NCBI GenBank assembly: GCA_035771175.1
Contig: CM069592.1
Coordinates: 40,488,623 to 40,552,622 of the forward strand
DNA: 64,000 nt
Source of the DNA: Paratinospora sagittata
Lineage: Eukaryota; Streptophyta; Magnoliopsida; Ranunculales; Menispermaceae
Reading direction: 5' to 3'
In this document: positions 34,379 through 47,012 of the stretch, in pieces
Numbering within the stretch: the stretch's first letter is position 1
How the letters are laid out: every line of letters starts with the position of its first letter
Made by a program: the position numbers and the translations under genes
The notes under the pieces: generated by a model
The model's input: the letters and a program-made list of their open reading frames with translations, nothing else
Told to the model about the DNA's origin: nothing
The model's database searches: none

Positions 34379-37300
34379 TCTGATAGATGGATATTAGATT
34401 CTGGATGTTCCTATCATATGTGTCCGAATCGAAGTTGGTTCTCAAAATTAGATGAGTTCGATAGAGGAGTCGTGCTCATGGGCAACAACAATACCTACCA
34501 AACAAAGGGTATTGGAACTATACGCCTCAAGATGCATGACGGTACAACAAGACGGCTCACGGACATCTGAAGAAAAATCTAATCTCCCTAGGAGTCCTTG
34601 ATTCCAGCGGTTACAAGGTAACCATTGAAGGTGGAGTTCTGAAGGTTGTACGTGGAGCATTCTTGGCCATGAAAGGTACTCAGAAAGGAAATCTCTATTT
34701 CCTTGACGAACACACAGTAATCGGAAGTGTATCAGCTTGCACCAGTTCTAATGATGTTTCATCAGACACTTCCCGACTTTGGCACATGCGGCTCGGACAT
34801 GTTGGAGAGAAGGCTCTTCAAACCTTGATAAAGCAAGGTTCTCTGAAAGGTGCAAAAATCGAAAAACTTGACTTCTGCGAGCACGGTATCTTAGGCAAGC
34901 AGACGAGAGTCAAGTTTGGGACTGCAATCCACCGCACAAAAGGAACATTGGATTATGTTCATACCGACGTTTGGGGACCCTCTCAAAATACTTCATTGGG
35001 AGGTAAACGTTGGTTTGTTACTTTTATTGATGATTTCTCACGCTATGTTTGGGTTTATATCATGAAGCATAAAGATGAAGTGCTCGATCTCTTTCTTATA
35101 TGGAAGAAAATGGTAGAAACCCAAACGGGAATGAAGATTAAGAGGCTCAGATCTGATAATGGAGGAGAATACAAGTTAGACCCATTTCAGAAAATTTGTG
35201 AGAATGAAGGGATTGTCAGACATTTCACAGTTCCAGGCACGCCACAACAAAATGGTGTTGCTGAACGCATGAATCGTACTTTGATAGATAAAGTTCGCTG
35301 CATGTTATCTCATTCTAGACTAAGCAAGGCATTTTGGGCTGAAGTTTTGTCATATGCCTCTCATATCATCAATAGACTTCCTGCAACAGCACTAGATGAC
35401 AAAACTCCCAAGGAGGTATGGTTTGGACACTCCGCTTCAGATTATGATTCTTTGCGCATTTTTGGATGCACTGCATATTTCCATGTGAAGGAATCCAAAC
35501 TGGATCCTAGGTCCAAGAAAGCGATTTTCATTGGCTTTAGTGAAGGAGTTAAGGCTTTTCGACTGTGGAATCCTGAGACAAAGAAGATTGTACAAAGTCG
35601 AGATGTAACTTTTGACGAATCTGTGATGTTAAAACATACAGTTTCTGATAAAGAAAATCGAGATCCAGATTTGCCTCAGCAGGTGGAGTTAGATATTCCA
35701 GTAACTCCTGTCAAGTCAGCAAAGATATCCAACCATCCTGAAGAAGACGAGGAGGAAATCTCAGTCGAGGTGGAGGCTCCAGGACCAGACTTCAGTCAAC
35801 AACCAGAATCAATTGCCACCAGTCGACCACGAAGAGAAATCCGCAAACCTGCTCGGTATACTGACATGGTTACATATGCATTACCAGTCACCGGAGATGA
35901 TATTCCATACACTTACAAAGATGCTATTCAGAGTATGGAAAGTGATAAGTGGAAAATGGCAATGCATGAGGAGATGAAATCACTCCATCAGAATCAGACT
36001 TGGAAGTTGGTTCCACTTCCGAAAGGAAAGAAACCAATTGGCTGCAAATGAGTTTTCGCAAAGAAGGAAGGCTCTCCCAGCACAGACGATATTCGATACA
36101 AAGCCAGACTGGTAGCAAAAGGCTACGCTCAGAGGGAAGGAATTGACTACAATGAGGTATTCTCACCTGTTGTTAAGCATTCGTCAATTCGAATATTATT
36201 GGCTTTAGTTGCACAATTTGATCTCGAGTTAGCCCAACTCGATGTCAAAACTGCTTTTCTGCATGGTAATTTGGAAGAAGAGATATATATGTCTCAACCA
36301 GAAGGATTCAAAGTACCAGGAAGAGAGAATTGGGCTTGCAAGCTGAGCAAGTCATTGTATGGCCTGAAGCAGTCACCAAGACAGTGGTACAAGCGATTTG
36401 ACAGCTTCATCCAAGGGCAGAAATATACTCGGAGCCAGTTTGATCATTGTGTCTACTATCGCAAACTTCAAGATGGTACATTTAGCTACTTGCTTTTATA
36501 TGTAGATGATATGTTAATCGCATCTAAAAGCAAGGTGGAGATCAACAAGCTGAAGGCTCAATTGAGCTCAGAGTTTGAAATGAAGGATCTTGGAGAGGCG
36601 AGAAAAATTCTCGGGATGGAGATAACTCGAGACAAGGCCAAAGGCACAATCTGTTTGACTCAGACTCAGTATTTGAAGAAAGTTCTTCAAACTTTTGGCA
36701 TTGGCAATGACACAAAACCTGTGAGCACACCATTGGCACCAAATTTCAAGCTAAGTTCATCAATGTCACCAAATTCCGAAGATCAGAAGAAGCAAATGGA
36801 GAATATTCCATATGCAAATGCAGTTGGTGCCTTGATGTATGCTATGGTGTGTACCAGACCTGACATTTCACATGCTGTAAGTATGGTAAGTCGTTACATG
36901 CACAACCCCGGTAAAGGCCACTGGCAAGCAGTGAAGTGGATTCTACGGTATATTCATGGTACTGTAAATATAGGTTTAAAGTTCGAGAGAGATACGAAAA
37001 GTTGTAAGCATCCAGTCGGATATGTGGATTCGGACTATGCTGGAGATCTTGACAAGCGCAGATCTACTACTGGTTATGTTTTCACTATGGCAGGAGGACC
37101 AGTGAGTTGGAGATCAACACTACAGTCAACAGTTGCTTTGTCTACTACAGAGGCAGAGTACATGGTAGTAACGGAAGCTATCAAGAAAGCAATCTGGCTT
37201 CATGGATTGACTAAAGACTTGGGAATTGTGCAGAAGAATGTTGAAGTTTTTTGCGACAGCCAGAGTGCCATTTGTTTGGCAAAGAACCAAGTTCATCACA

Positions 37301-37485
37301 GTCGAACGAAGCATATTGATGTTCGTTTTCATTTTGTTCGAGAAATAGTAGAAGAAGGAAGTATTCTTCTGCAAAAGATCAAGACTGCAGATAACCCTGC
37401 AGATATGCTTACAAAGGTGGTTACAGGAATCAAGTTCCAACATTGTTTGGACTTGATCAACATCTCACGAGCTCGGAGTGCCTAA
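34379..37485 (+). pseudogene. Copia pol (protease, integrase, RT, RNase H), three lesions
   Basis: After the TAG, the protease motif WILDSGCSYHM is intact. At about 34565 the frame shifts just before LKKNLISLG, consistent with a small deletion. From 34663 the frame is open to 36051. The integrase shows LWHMRLGHVG, then CEHG where the family has a second Cys in the zinc site, and catalytic residues in DVWGPS, RSDNGGEY and GVAERMNR. A TGA at 36049..36051 replaces the usual Trp codon before VFAKK. Beyond it RT is complete: QLDVKTAFLHG, LYGLKQSPRQW and the catalytic LLLYVDDMLIA. RNase H has VDSDYAGD and CDSQSAICLAKN. The frame ends at 37485 about 105 bp before the 3' LTR. Confidence 0.93.
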
Positions 37486-37590
37486 GGGCACTAATGGAGG
37501 CAGCAACAGTTTTTTGAAGGAAGCTTGCTATCTGTAGAGAGATTGCAGGTATAGAGGAGCCATGTTCCGCATGAGGTGGAAGTGGAGATT

Positions 37591-37970
37591 TGTGGGGTCC
37601 ACCTCTGATAAAAGAAAAGAGAAATGGGGTGGGTGGCCGCCCACGAGGGCGGCCACCTTCTTGGTCACCAAATTCGGCGCGCCGAATTTGTTTACCCCAT
37701 AATAGTTAAATATATTATTATATATATTTATAATTACACATTTACTCCTGGATACTCCTATAAATAGGGCCTTACTTCATTCTTAATTCATTCCTAAGAA
37801 TCAGAGAGTTCTATTCTGAGATATCTATTAAGAGATTCAATCTGTAAGATCTACCTAAGGGTGATCTAATAAAAGAGTGTTGTCTCCCGTGGACGTAGGC
37901 AATTTGCCGAACCACGTTAAATTTGTTGTCTTCTTTTTTCTTTCATGCTTTACCACGATTTCGCACAACA
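37591..37970 (+). repeat. 3' LTR of the copia element
   Basis: It has the same structure as the 5' LTR. It holds a perfect 20-bp palindrome centred on GGCGCGCC (37670..37689) and an 11-bp inverted repeat with a 4-nt loop (37632..37657). A 2-bp deletion and about 17 substitutions separate it from the 5' LTR. Confidence 0.93.
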
Positions 37971-40900
37971 ATTTTATCTACTCATTATCAAGCTACTATC
38001 ATCATTGGCTGCCATAGAAATAAGTTTAGTATTGAAGTTGATTCAGCTAGTAGGAATTATTATGATAAAAGATGAAAATATAAAATCAAGAGGTTGTGCT
38101 TGAGATGATGAATAGAAAGATACCAAAAAACTAACAACTTGGGGTAGAGAGATGAGCATATCATCATTTGTTTTTTTTTTTCTTTGTTTTTTCCATTTTC
38201 TATTAGCACACTGGGATGGCAGGTGCAACACTGTTATAGAGTTGCTTGTTTTCGTTTCTCTTTGAATTTTGACCAGTAGTTCCATTTGTATGCAGAAAAC
38301 AGTAATAACTATTAATTAGTAAGAATAAGTTAATTAATGTTGAAGTGAAACTGGAGGGTTCTCTGGTTCTGGAGGTGAGGCTGATGCTATTATCCTTATG
38401 TCTCCTTCACTGTCAATCAGAGAATGAGAACACTGCATATTAGTCAAAATCGCCTGATTCTTGGGTTATCTTTTCATTCAGAAGCAGTGATAGGTCCTCC
38501 AATCCTCATAATCAAGTTCAACTCATTGTCTAAGAAATTAAAGCTTTTGAAAGCAAAGGTTCTATCATGCATAAGCATGGTAGTTGTTTTGTGATTTCCT
38601 TTGGGGTTTAACATTAAATTCAGTAATCTGTTTGCTGCATCAGAATTTTGATTCTTTCAGTGTAAATGACCTTAGGCTTTTAATCAAGCTGTTGTCTTTA
38701 TGATTGAAGGCATCTTTCAGATGAAATCATGTTGCAAAGAGCTCAATGATCGTATACTTTTTTTCTTCTTCTTCTCTGGTTAGAGCTTGGTTTGAAAATA
38801 TAACCTCATACAATATCTCTGGTTAGTTTTGTGGTTGGGTGACAACTTGTAGAATGAGCAGGAAGGAATGTATTGAAATACACTTGGATCTCTGCTCGGG
38901 TTCATCAATCCTTTCTACAGCAGTTGAAAATGCCTAATTGGTGAATGTTCCATTTGTTGCACCAAGCTTTCCATTCACCCTTCTATCCCAAGTTATCCAA
39001 TTATAACTCATCTACACGGGATCAACTTATGACCTTTTGGTATTAGTTCTAGCTTTGGTGTTGAAGGTGCAATTCCTTATTGGATCAAATTATTGGGCTT
39101 CGCTGGGCTTTTCTTTTGGGTTTAATCCTGGCGTCTGTAATATGATAAAGCTTGGCATGTAATGAAAGAAGCATCAATTGGGATTCCTACAAGAATGTAG
39201 AACACCCAAGCTCAAATATAGATAGTGTTCTGTTCATCTTTAAGACTTTTTTCTCTCTATTGTCTTCTTTCACTGTGGAGCCCTTTTTTGGTGTGTAATA
39301 GTAGTCAGTATACTAACAAAAGGTAAAGTTTTACTATTAAGGATTGTAATTAGAGTTACCAAATGTTACCCTACTCATGATAGGAAGTTCAGATTCTTTC
39401 TACATAAACATATCTACATTGATATACGAAGATCCAATTATTGTCTCTGCTGTCATGCTTTGTATGAACATAAGTTCCATAATCTTTGAACATTAAATAA
39501 AGTGTCCAAGTCAAATCACAAGAAGATAGGCTTTTGGGCTTATCTAGCTTCAATAAGAGCCCTTTATATGTGTCTTCAAGCTACTAATAATATATTTGCA
39601 GCTCATTCACAATTGGATATCTCCATCCAAAACAATTTGTTACTGCAACCAAACACCCTTATTGCCGACATGTCCAACCACTGCTTCAGCACCGGACCCT
39701 AGCTAGTTTATCTGACCTATTTGGTCCAGCTGCCTATGAGTTATCCCGTTTCCATGTTTCCCCTTTCGGCCCCATTTGTTGCATTATAGTTATGTTGGAC
39801 AACCTTTTTTTTCCTGTTCTTTTTTTAAGATAGGTAAGTAGTGAACTTTGAATTCACGAGCTCAAAGTTTACATTCCATGTTAAACCATTGCGTGAAAGG
39901 TTCAACCTCTACCTTCCTTTCTATTATCTGATCATACAAGAGGGCTCAACCAAGCATCTCTAACCATCCATTAGATCAATCATCCTCTTCCATTGATCAT
40001 AAGATCAAGATAAGATGGCTGAGCAGAATTTTTTACAGCACTAGAAGATGGAATCATGTTTCTTTCTGAATGTGGTACTGCTTGGACAAGTTCTAAATTA
40101 GAAAAACCCAAGTTCTTGTTTTGGGTCAGGTCATAAATCTATATTAATTTCAGGACAACATGCTTAAATAAACATTTAATGCAACACAAGCATAGGGCTT
40201 TTTGTTCACGTGACGATGCTTTTGCCAGGGGTCAATTACCAGAAATCTTATATAAATCTTTTCTCCCACTCTTATATTTGACTAATTCGTCATTTTACTC
40301 TTGAAAATTGAGATCTTTGTCATTCTTTCAGATCCTGACCTCATAGAATTTCCTTTCTTTTTTCGTCTTTGTTGTTGGAGGGTCCTTCTCTCTTGTCTTG
40401 TAGGCCACCTTGTACTGTCTTCTTTCTTTTCTCTTCTCACAGTCAATTTTGTTCAGCAGCTCATCTTATCTTGTCTTATTTTGATGATTGACACATGCCT
40501 GCTTCCCTTATAATTATAATGTTTTTAGAATTATCTCTTGTTTATTTGGAATTCAAATATGTAATGACGATCAATGGATTACCATCGCAGAGATGGAATA
40601 CTTGAAAGAGAAAAGTTTAGAATTTGTTTTTATATATGTTGAATATATTTATGCAACACCAATTAGGAGATCTAGAATGCCCATTACTCTGATCAAAGTA
40701 TCAAACCACATAGTCTTTGCCTTTCAAAAAAAAACAAATACTAGTTAGCTTCTAAATTAGTAGGTATTACCAGGACTTGTCTTTCTCTACAATACCACCA
40801 TCTCTCTTGTCGTTTGGAGTACACCTATTTAATGAAATCACCATACCATTTGGACCACAAGAGAAAGTACCAAAGAGAAGTCATATGGTTTTTTGATACC

Positions 40901-43280
40901 ACTAGACAGCAAGAACAGAAATTAATTAGGAACAAAAAGAAGTGGGATCAAGTAATTTGTCCATGTTAGCTAGCTATCTCATCCACTCCAAGATACAAAG
41001 AGATGAAATCAATCATCTTATTAATTCAATCAATGTTATCTTCCTAATACACACAAAACCTGCAGTACTATATGTCTTCTTTAATTTCTACTCTCCCCCT
41101 CCTCTACTTTTGCTAGACAAAGGAGACAAAGCAATTCAATTGAGCACACCCCATATGCCAATGAGAACTTGCACCTTTCTCAACAATTGACATGCCCGTT
41201 TGGGCCCTAGCGTCGACAACCGTAGGTATAGTCTGAACCACCCAACATTCATGTCTACACAGGCCCCACCCTATACAGTCTTATAAGTGCTAGGAGATGG
41301 TGAGTTTAATAATATATATCTTCTTAGTTCTTGCGCATGAAAAAGGGGGAAAAAAAAGAAAGCAAAGAAAGATGGATATTAATTGGAGAATTATATATGT
41401 TAAGAGTGAATGCTATTAATTGCTAGCTAGTAATATGACCTCTCAATTGTTTTCTAGTTTGAGCAGGATTGAGACAGGCTGCAATGAGTCTTTCAACCGT
41501 GAAACTGAGTGTTTTGTCTTGTGTGTCTCCTATATTTCAGGATCTTTATTGTTTTTCTTGCAAAACCATGGAAGTTCATGCACACTGGTTTATTTTGATG
41601 GTCAGTTGATCTATTGGGGGGCCTGTATCTATCTTTTTAAAGAAAATGACCCTCCTTGCCGACCCATGTGTCTCTTCTTCTTCTTCTTCTTCTTCAGTTT
41701 CTTCTGCTAAGCTTATCTATGTATCTAGCCTCTTCAGTTTTATTTACAGTTAATGCCTGTACGATGACAAAGAACATATAGTCCTGTTCATGAATCCAAT
41801 CAAGTTTTCTTAATTACCCAGAAGAAGGAACAGTTTTAGATTGGTTTGAATTAGACAGATTTTGTGATCCATTGATCATGGAGATAAATTAGTTGAGTAG
41901 AGGTTATTTCATGGTTCTGATGTACATATATTAATGACAATCTGACTGAAGGTTGGAATTCATTAATAAAAAAGTATTAGAAGCTCTGTTTTCTAGTCAT
42001 CTTTGTCTCCAGTTTGTTTATTATCAGGTCATATATAGCCAAAGTACCAAATGCATTTACTTGTTTGTAGGGTAGCCGACACGGGCACAAGGGCTCAGCA
42101 TATGGGGATGAGATGTGTGTCCCTTCTATCATGTCGTGCAAATGCAAACTTTATTAATATTTACCTTGCTATAGAGGTGTTAAAGCTCTCTAAGAAGAGG
42201 GTTCAAACCATTGAACACACAAACACATACATATACATTCTTAATTTTTTATTGTTTAATATGTACTTTTTTTATCGTCTCAATTCATGACATTTGAGAT
42301 CTTGATGAGAAGCATGAATTATGTAGATTTGATTTTTAAGGGCGATCAATACATGAAGAATGCCAAAAAAAAGTTAGGATTTAGTTTACTCCTCTCCTTA
42401 CTCCTAAGAACCTACGTAGCTTGATGATAAACCTTTTTCTTAGTCTAGACTCTTTTTTTAGCATCTTTTCAAGCTTTCACAATCTTATGGGTGCATTTGT
42501 CTTACTAGATCTAATAAATATGTGTGGTACTTAATTAATGTGATTTGTATTGATACAACAGACTAAATCTCAAGAGATTGATCAAGATTTTGAGAGACTG
42601 ATCCATGATTTTGTTAGTTTTACTGCTTGTACTCCAATTTGCTATAGACAATTTGCAGGCATTTGTCACTCTCTTTGGGCCCATGTGGCTTAAAACTGTT
42701 TTGTTGTTTATGAGATGGGGCCTTAAGGGTACAGGTCCAACAGATGGGCCCAATGGTCCGATTATGAAAATTACATGGATTGAACGGTAATGAGCCGATA
42801 TGGCAATATTTTGGAACCAGGTGGACCAAACCACATAGGTTAGTGAGCCCAATTGACCACGTGGTACTCTATGGGGGTTCAACATCTTCGTCGGCTTTGA
42901 TTTCGGCTTATTGCTCTCATGTCAGCCATTTCTTATTTTTTATTTATTTAAGGGGTCCACACACTATATACATTAATTTCATCTTCCAGTGTTTTTATAT
43001 TTTGTTTTGTTTTTTGTTTTTGTTTTTTTTTTTCCTTCCCAGTTTACATTTTTAATTTATTTATGTGACTATTAGGAACACAATTTCACATTTTTTTTTT
43101 AAATTTTGTTTTTAATATTGGCAAATGATCAATTGGAGCATTCTAGAGCACTTGACTAGTCTTTTGAGATTTGTACAATTTTTTTTGTTTTTACTTTGGC
43201 TTATAGGGACTCTTATAATTTTTACTTTTTAAAGTGTCCTTAAGTTGTTATGTTGTTGGTTATAGTAATGTGATTTTACT
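37971..43280. other. Intergenic or transcript-internal DNA, no supported gene
   Basis: This follows the copia insertion. Composition is less AT-rich in places (38340..39700, 41200..41760), but the small reading frames (such as 39502..39702, 40301..40513, 41420..41710 and 42535..42885) show no domain and no consistent splice structure. Parts could be exons of the transcript that starts at 28.75 kb. I cannot show this. Confidence 0.45.
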
Positions 43281-43283
43281 AAA

Positions 43284-43465
43284 TGTAACCAACGTTCGGT
43301 TGGTGTAGTGGTTCGGGGCTCTTGTCTTAGGAAATGAGGTTACGAATTTAACTCTTTACTAACGTTGGTCACGAAGGACATTTTTTCGCTTGAGCAACCA
43401 AGGGTTCAAAGGATTAGTCGTGATGAAATTCGGTTACACTCGGTTATTAAAAAATTTAAAATAAA
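43284..43465 (+). repeat. tRNA-derived SINE candidate
   Basis: TTGGTGTAGTGGTTCGGGGC resembles a pol III box A, and GAGGTTACGAATTTAACTC about 35 bp later resembles box B. An unrelated body with CACGAAGGAC and GGTTCAAAGG follows, and then an A-rich tail (TTAAAAAATTTAAAATAAAA). Size and layout fit a plant SINE. It is distinct from the five-copy family elsewhere in the window. Confidence 0.5.
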
Positions 43466-44005
43466 AATTACATTTTTTATTTTTTATTTTTATTTTTAAT
43501 CATCCATCTTGTTTGTATGAAAATATTGATTATTGGCAAAATAATGTAAAGAGAGTAACTTAATAATGATAAATATTATTATTTACTAAATATGAGTTCG
43601 GGTGTACAGGATAGATTGCGCAAGTCAACGGAAGAAGGTATGTCCGTTAAAAGCAACAGAACATCGTAGGAATCCGGATCCTATAGTGCCGAGAGCTGGT
43701 TCTGAGCCTACATTTGTTGACGCTTTGAACGCCACGGGCCTTGACAGCAATGTCATGTAGGTAAGTTGGTTAACTAGTGTGGCAGTTGGTTTTCTTGGGT
43801 TAGTGCAAACCATCAAATTCTTTGACAAAATGAAAAAAAAAATATAAAAAAAATCCACCAAATTCTTTCTATCAAATTAATAATAAATAAAAAAGAGAAT
43901 CCAATTTTATGTAATAAGTTCTTTAATTGGACAAAAGATATTGGGTGGCATGAATTATGGGCACCACTAGAAGTATGCCAACTTTTTTGGTCAGATTTTA
44001 ATATC

Positions 44006-44195
44006 TTTTTTTTTTTTAGAAGAAATAATATTTGTAATTAGTTGCATAACCAACTTCATTACCATATAGTACATATTGCATTCTCGGTGAGGTATCTGGC
44101 CCATTTTTAACTCAGTAATCTCCCTCATCCTAGAGGTGAGGGAGTGACGAGAGTTAAACTTATAACCTTTAGATTTCAAAGCCACCTCTTTAATA
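44006..44195 (-). repeat. SINE-like repeat, copy 3
   Basis: On the minus strand it reads GAGGTGGCTTTGAAATCTAA, TAAGTTTAACTCTCGTCACT, a CCTAGG-like block, CACCGAGAATGCAATATG and TGAAGTTGGTTATGCAAC, ending in a run of A (plus-strand T-run 44006..44017). A TTTAATAT-like string lies on both sides (about 43995..44003 and 44190..44198), a probable target-site duplication. This is one of the two clearest copies. Confidence 0.7.
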
Positions 44196-44306
44196 TTTTT
44201 ATTTTTGATTGGTTCATATGAGTAGTAATATCACATAAATTTATGAATAATTCATTTAAAGATTCTTTATAGTTGGGTAATGTGAATTAAGGGGACTAGT
44301 AAGTCA

Positions 44307-44490
44307 TTTTTTTTTTTTGAGAAGATACATTATTAGTAGTTACTTATATAACCAATTTCATCACCAAACTACATTCTCGGGGAGATATCAGGCTTGTTCC
44401 TGATCTATTAATCCTTTTACCCCCTAAGGTGAAGCAGTGATAAGAGTTGAACTTCAAACCTTTAAGTTTTAAAACCACTTCTTTACAAAC
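44307..44490 (-). repeat. SINE-like repeat, copy 4
   Basis: The minus strand reads GAAGTGGTTTTAAAACTTAA, GGTTTGAAGTTCAACTCTTA, CACTGCTTCACCTTAGGGGG, CCCCGAGAATGTAGTTTGG and ATTGGTTATATAAGTAACTA before an A-run (plus-strand T-run 44307..44318). It lies only 110 bp from copy 3 in the same orientation. It provides the clearest reading of the family. Confidence 0.7.
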
Positions 44491-44499
44491 TCTTATTTT

Positions 44500-46379
44500 T
44501 CATTGCTTTAAATTAGCAATATTTACATAAGCTAGTTAATAAGTTTATTGGATATACAAAGTTCTATTGTCACACATACTAATAAAATATAAGGATTCAA
44601 TATCATGCTTATTATAAGAGCATTTCCAATGCTTTTCTACGTGACATAAAATATTATTTAATAGACAATCAAGCTAAAAAATATTCTTTCGTGCTTCTAT
44701 TTAAAATACACATTTTGACGAAATGTTAAATATTTATTTTTTATTTTTTTATTAAATCCAATCAAACTCATAAAAACATTAATTTGTCGAGTGAGCAATA
44801 AAATGGTTGTCCAATAGACCTTCTGAAAGTAAAAGGTCATGTTGACGGTATCTTTTTTTTTGTCACCTTAGCTTGACAGTAAATGCTGATAGTTGCATTG
44901 AAAAAGTTTATTTTAACTCAATATCTATTTATCCTATGCGACATTTAATTTTTTCACAATCTATAAGAGTAGCGGAGATGCTAGACTTCTCTGGAGCACT
45001 TCTTTGCTACATTTTATTGCCACCTTTAGCAACTTTCTTTTTATAGGTCTTCAGTACCTCAGATAATGTGAAAAAAAAAAAAAAAAAAGCTTCAAGGGGG
45101 GTGGATTAGGACAACTCATAGTGGGCATCAAGGGTTAAAAAAGGAAAGCCTTTACACTCTTTAAAGGGGCAAAAAAGATACTTCTCTTTGCTGATATTTC
45201 ACAAATTTTTTACAAAAGTTCTGTTACACATAATAATGATTAATTTGAAAAAGAAAGCTCTAGGTATTACCAGATTTCTATTCAGATTTTGCCTCTTAAA
45301 CAACCAACATAGTTGTTTCTTTTTCTTTATTTTTTTATTAGATCCTTCAAAAATATGTGGTAGTTAAATCAGGTAACTGGCAGTTAAAAAAGCAGAGTAA
45401 TTACAGAAGTTTGACAAAGAAAGCAGTAAATGAAGGAAACTAAAGGGTGGCAGCCTTTTCAGTCTAAATAAGAACATTAAGACTGTATATTCTTTTATGT
45501 AAGAACCTAGCCAACATATATTAAATAATTGAGATACTTGGTTCTCTAGTAAAGTAGTTCAACTTGTGTAGAAAAAAAGATTAAAGAGGAGCCATTTACT
45601 ATGGAGGAGAGGATCAGATACAAATGTCTGGTTCCCTTTCAGAGGATCTGTAAGGAAAAAACTTGCTAGATTTTCTACATAGATGCTTTGCCCACTATGG
45701 CATGTATGTACCCTAATTAGACAACAACAACAGTGATAACAAAACATGACGAAGATTCCAATGAAATAGCAACAAAATACAAAAAACAGTATAACCAGTC
45801 AGATTCATCAATCTTTTACTTCTTCAAAGAAGAAGTCAGAAAAATCACTGGAATGGTGAGAGTTCAACTACAAATCATATTACATGCTCTTATTCTTACT
45901 CTTGCCACAATTTTTTTCTACTAAATCTAACCACCATCAGAGGATATTGGAATATGTGCTTGAGATTTAGGAGTCAAATGGACAAAAACAAGGGATCTAC
46001 CAAAGATATTGTTTTATTTGGTCGGTTCTAGCTGCTTCCTTTTTCCTCCTCCCATGCTCTTCTTCTTTCCTCTTTTATTCTCATATTCAAAGACAGGACC
46101 CTCTTTAATTTATTGGACTTGAATCAAGAGCTTTTGAGGATAAGAAACCCACTTCATTGGGACAGATACTTAGTTAAGAAGCTTCAATCTCAAGTGGGTT
46201 TTTAGTTTCTGTCTCTGCTGTCATAACTGTAGAAGGATAAATCCAAAACAGGAAAAAGATAGAGTCAGGGATAAAGAAACAGCAAAAAAAAAAAAAGAGA
46301 CATAAATTTACTTATTATCATAAGAACAGACAAGGATTTAGGGCTTACCAGATGCTTGTAGGGTAGTTTGTTTTGTATT
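44500..46379. other. Intergenic DNA downstream of the bHLH gene
   Basis: AT-rich DNA with a poly(A) run (about 45070..45088). I see no supported gene. The frame at 45733..45924 has no domain. Confidence 0.5.
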
Positions 46380-46981
46380 TTATTGGAAAGAACATGAGTT
46401 GTTGAAGCCACATTCATTTAAAGATCTTTGTCTCTGGTCATCCACATCCCATAAGAGATTTCCATTATCCTGAAATGGATATGTAGTCCATGTTATCATA
46501 TGGGAATCCCATATTTTATACATTATTTTTTTTCAACTTTGGAGTTTAACCTTTTTTTTTATTTGGGGAGATATTGATTTTAATAATAATACCTGAGAGA
46601 AGCCAATGCATGTCTGCCCTTGATGTGGAAAAGAAACTAGACTGTCGTGAGAAAAGAAGTCATTTCTTGTGGTCAGGGTTGCTGTAGTATCAGCAAAAGC
46701 TGTGGGTTGGATAGGGCTGGATTGCTGCATGGATGGCAATGGAGACCCCAAGGTACTTGGCGTCTGAAATTTTATGTTAGAAACAGAGAACCCATCAACT
46801 TCAAATAAAAAAAATGACAAGATGTATACAAACAAAAGATAATTGATGAGTAAGGATAAAAGCTTAAAAGAAATAAAAAGCAACTGACATTGATACCTCT
46901 GATTTAACCAAGAATGCATCCAAGTCTGTTGCAAAGTTATACAAGACTGGGTTTGCAGAAGCTAGCTTCATAGATAGGAAC

Positions 46982-47012
<31 letters not shown>

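Larger units (their letters stand above)
32494..37970 (+). mobile_element. Complete Ty1/copia element (Tork/TNT1-like), nearly intact
   Basis: LTRs at 32494..32875 (382 bp) and 37591..37970 (380 bp) begin TGTGGGG and end CACAACA. The 5-bp target duplication ATTTT flanks both sides (32489..32493 and 37971..37975). An initiator-Met primer site follows the 5' LTR, and a purine-rich GAGGTGGAAGTGGAGATT precedes the 3' LTR. The order gag, protease, integrase, RT, RNase H defines copia. Closest recognisable relatives are TNT1-94-type Tork elements. Three lesions in the gag-pol frame and a lost integrase zinc ligand inactivate it. The LTRs differ at about 4-5% of positions by eye, slightly more than the gypsy pair. 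Confidence 0.95.

Noticed and set aside
42535..42885. 116-codon minus-strand frame
   Set aside because: No domain; overlapping frames of similar length occur on both strands and suggest decayed transposon DNA.
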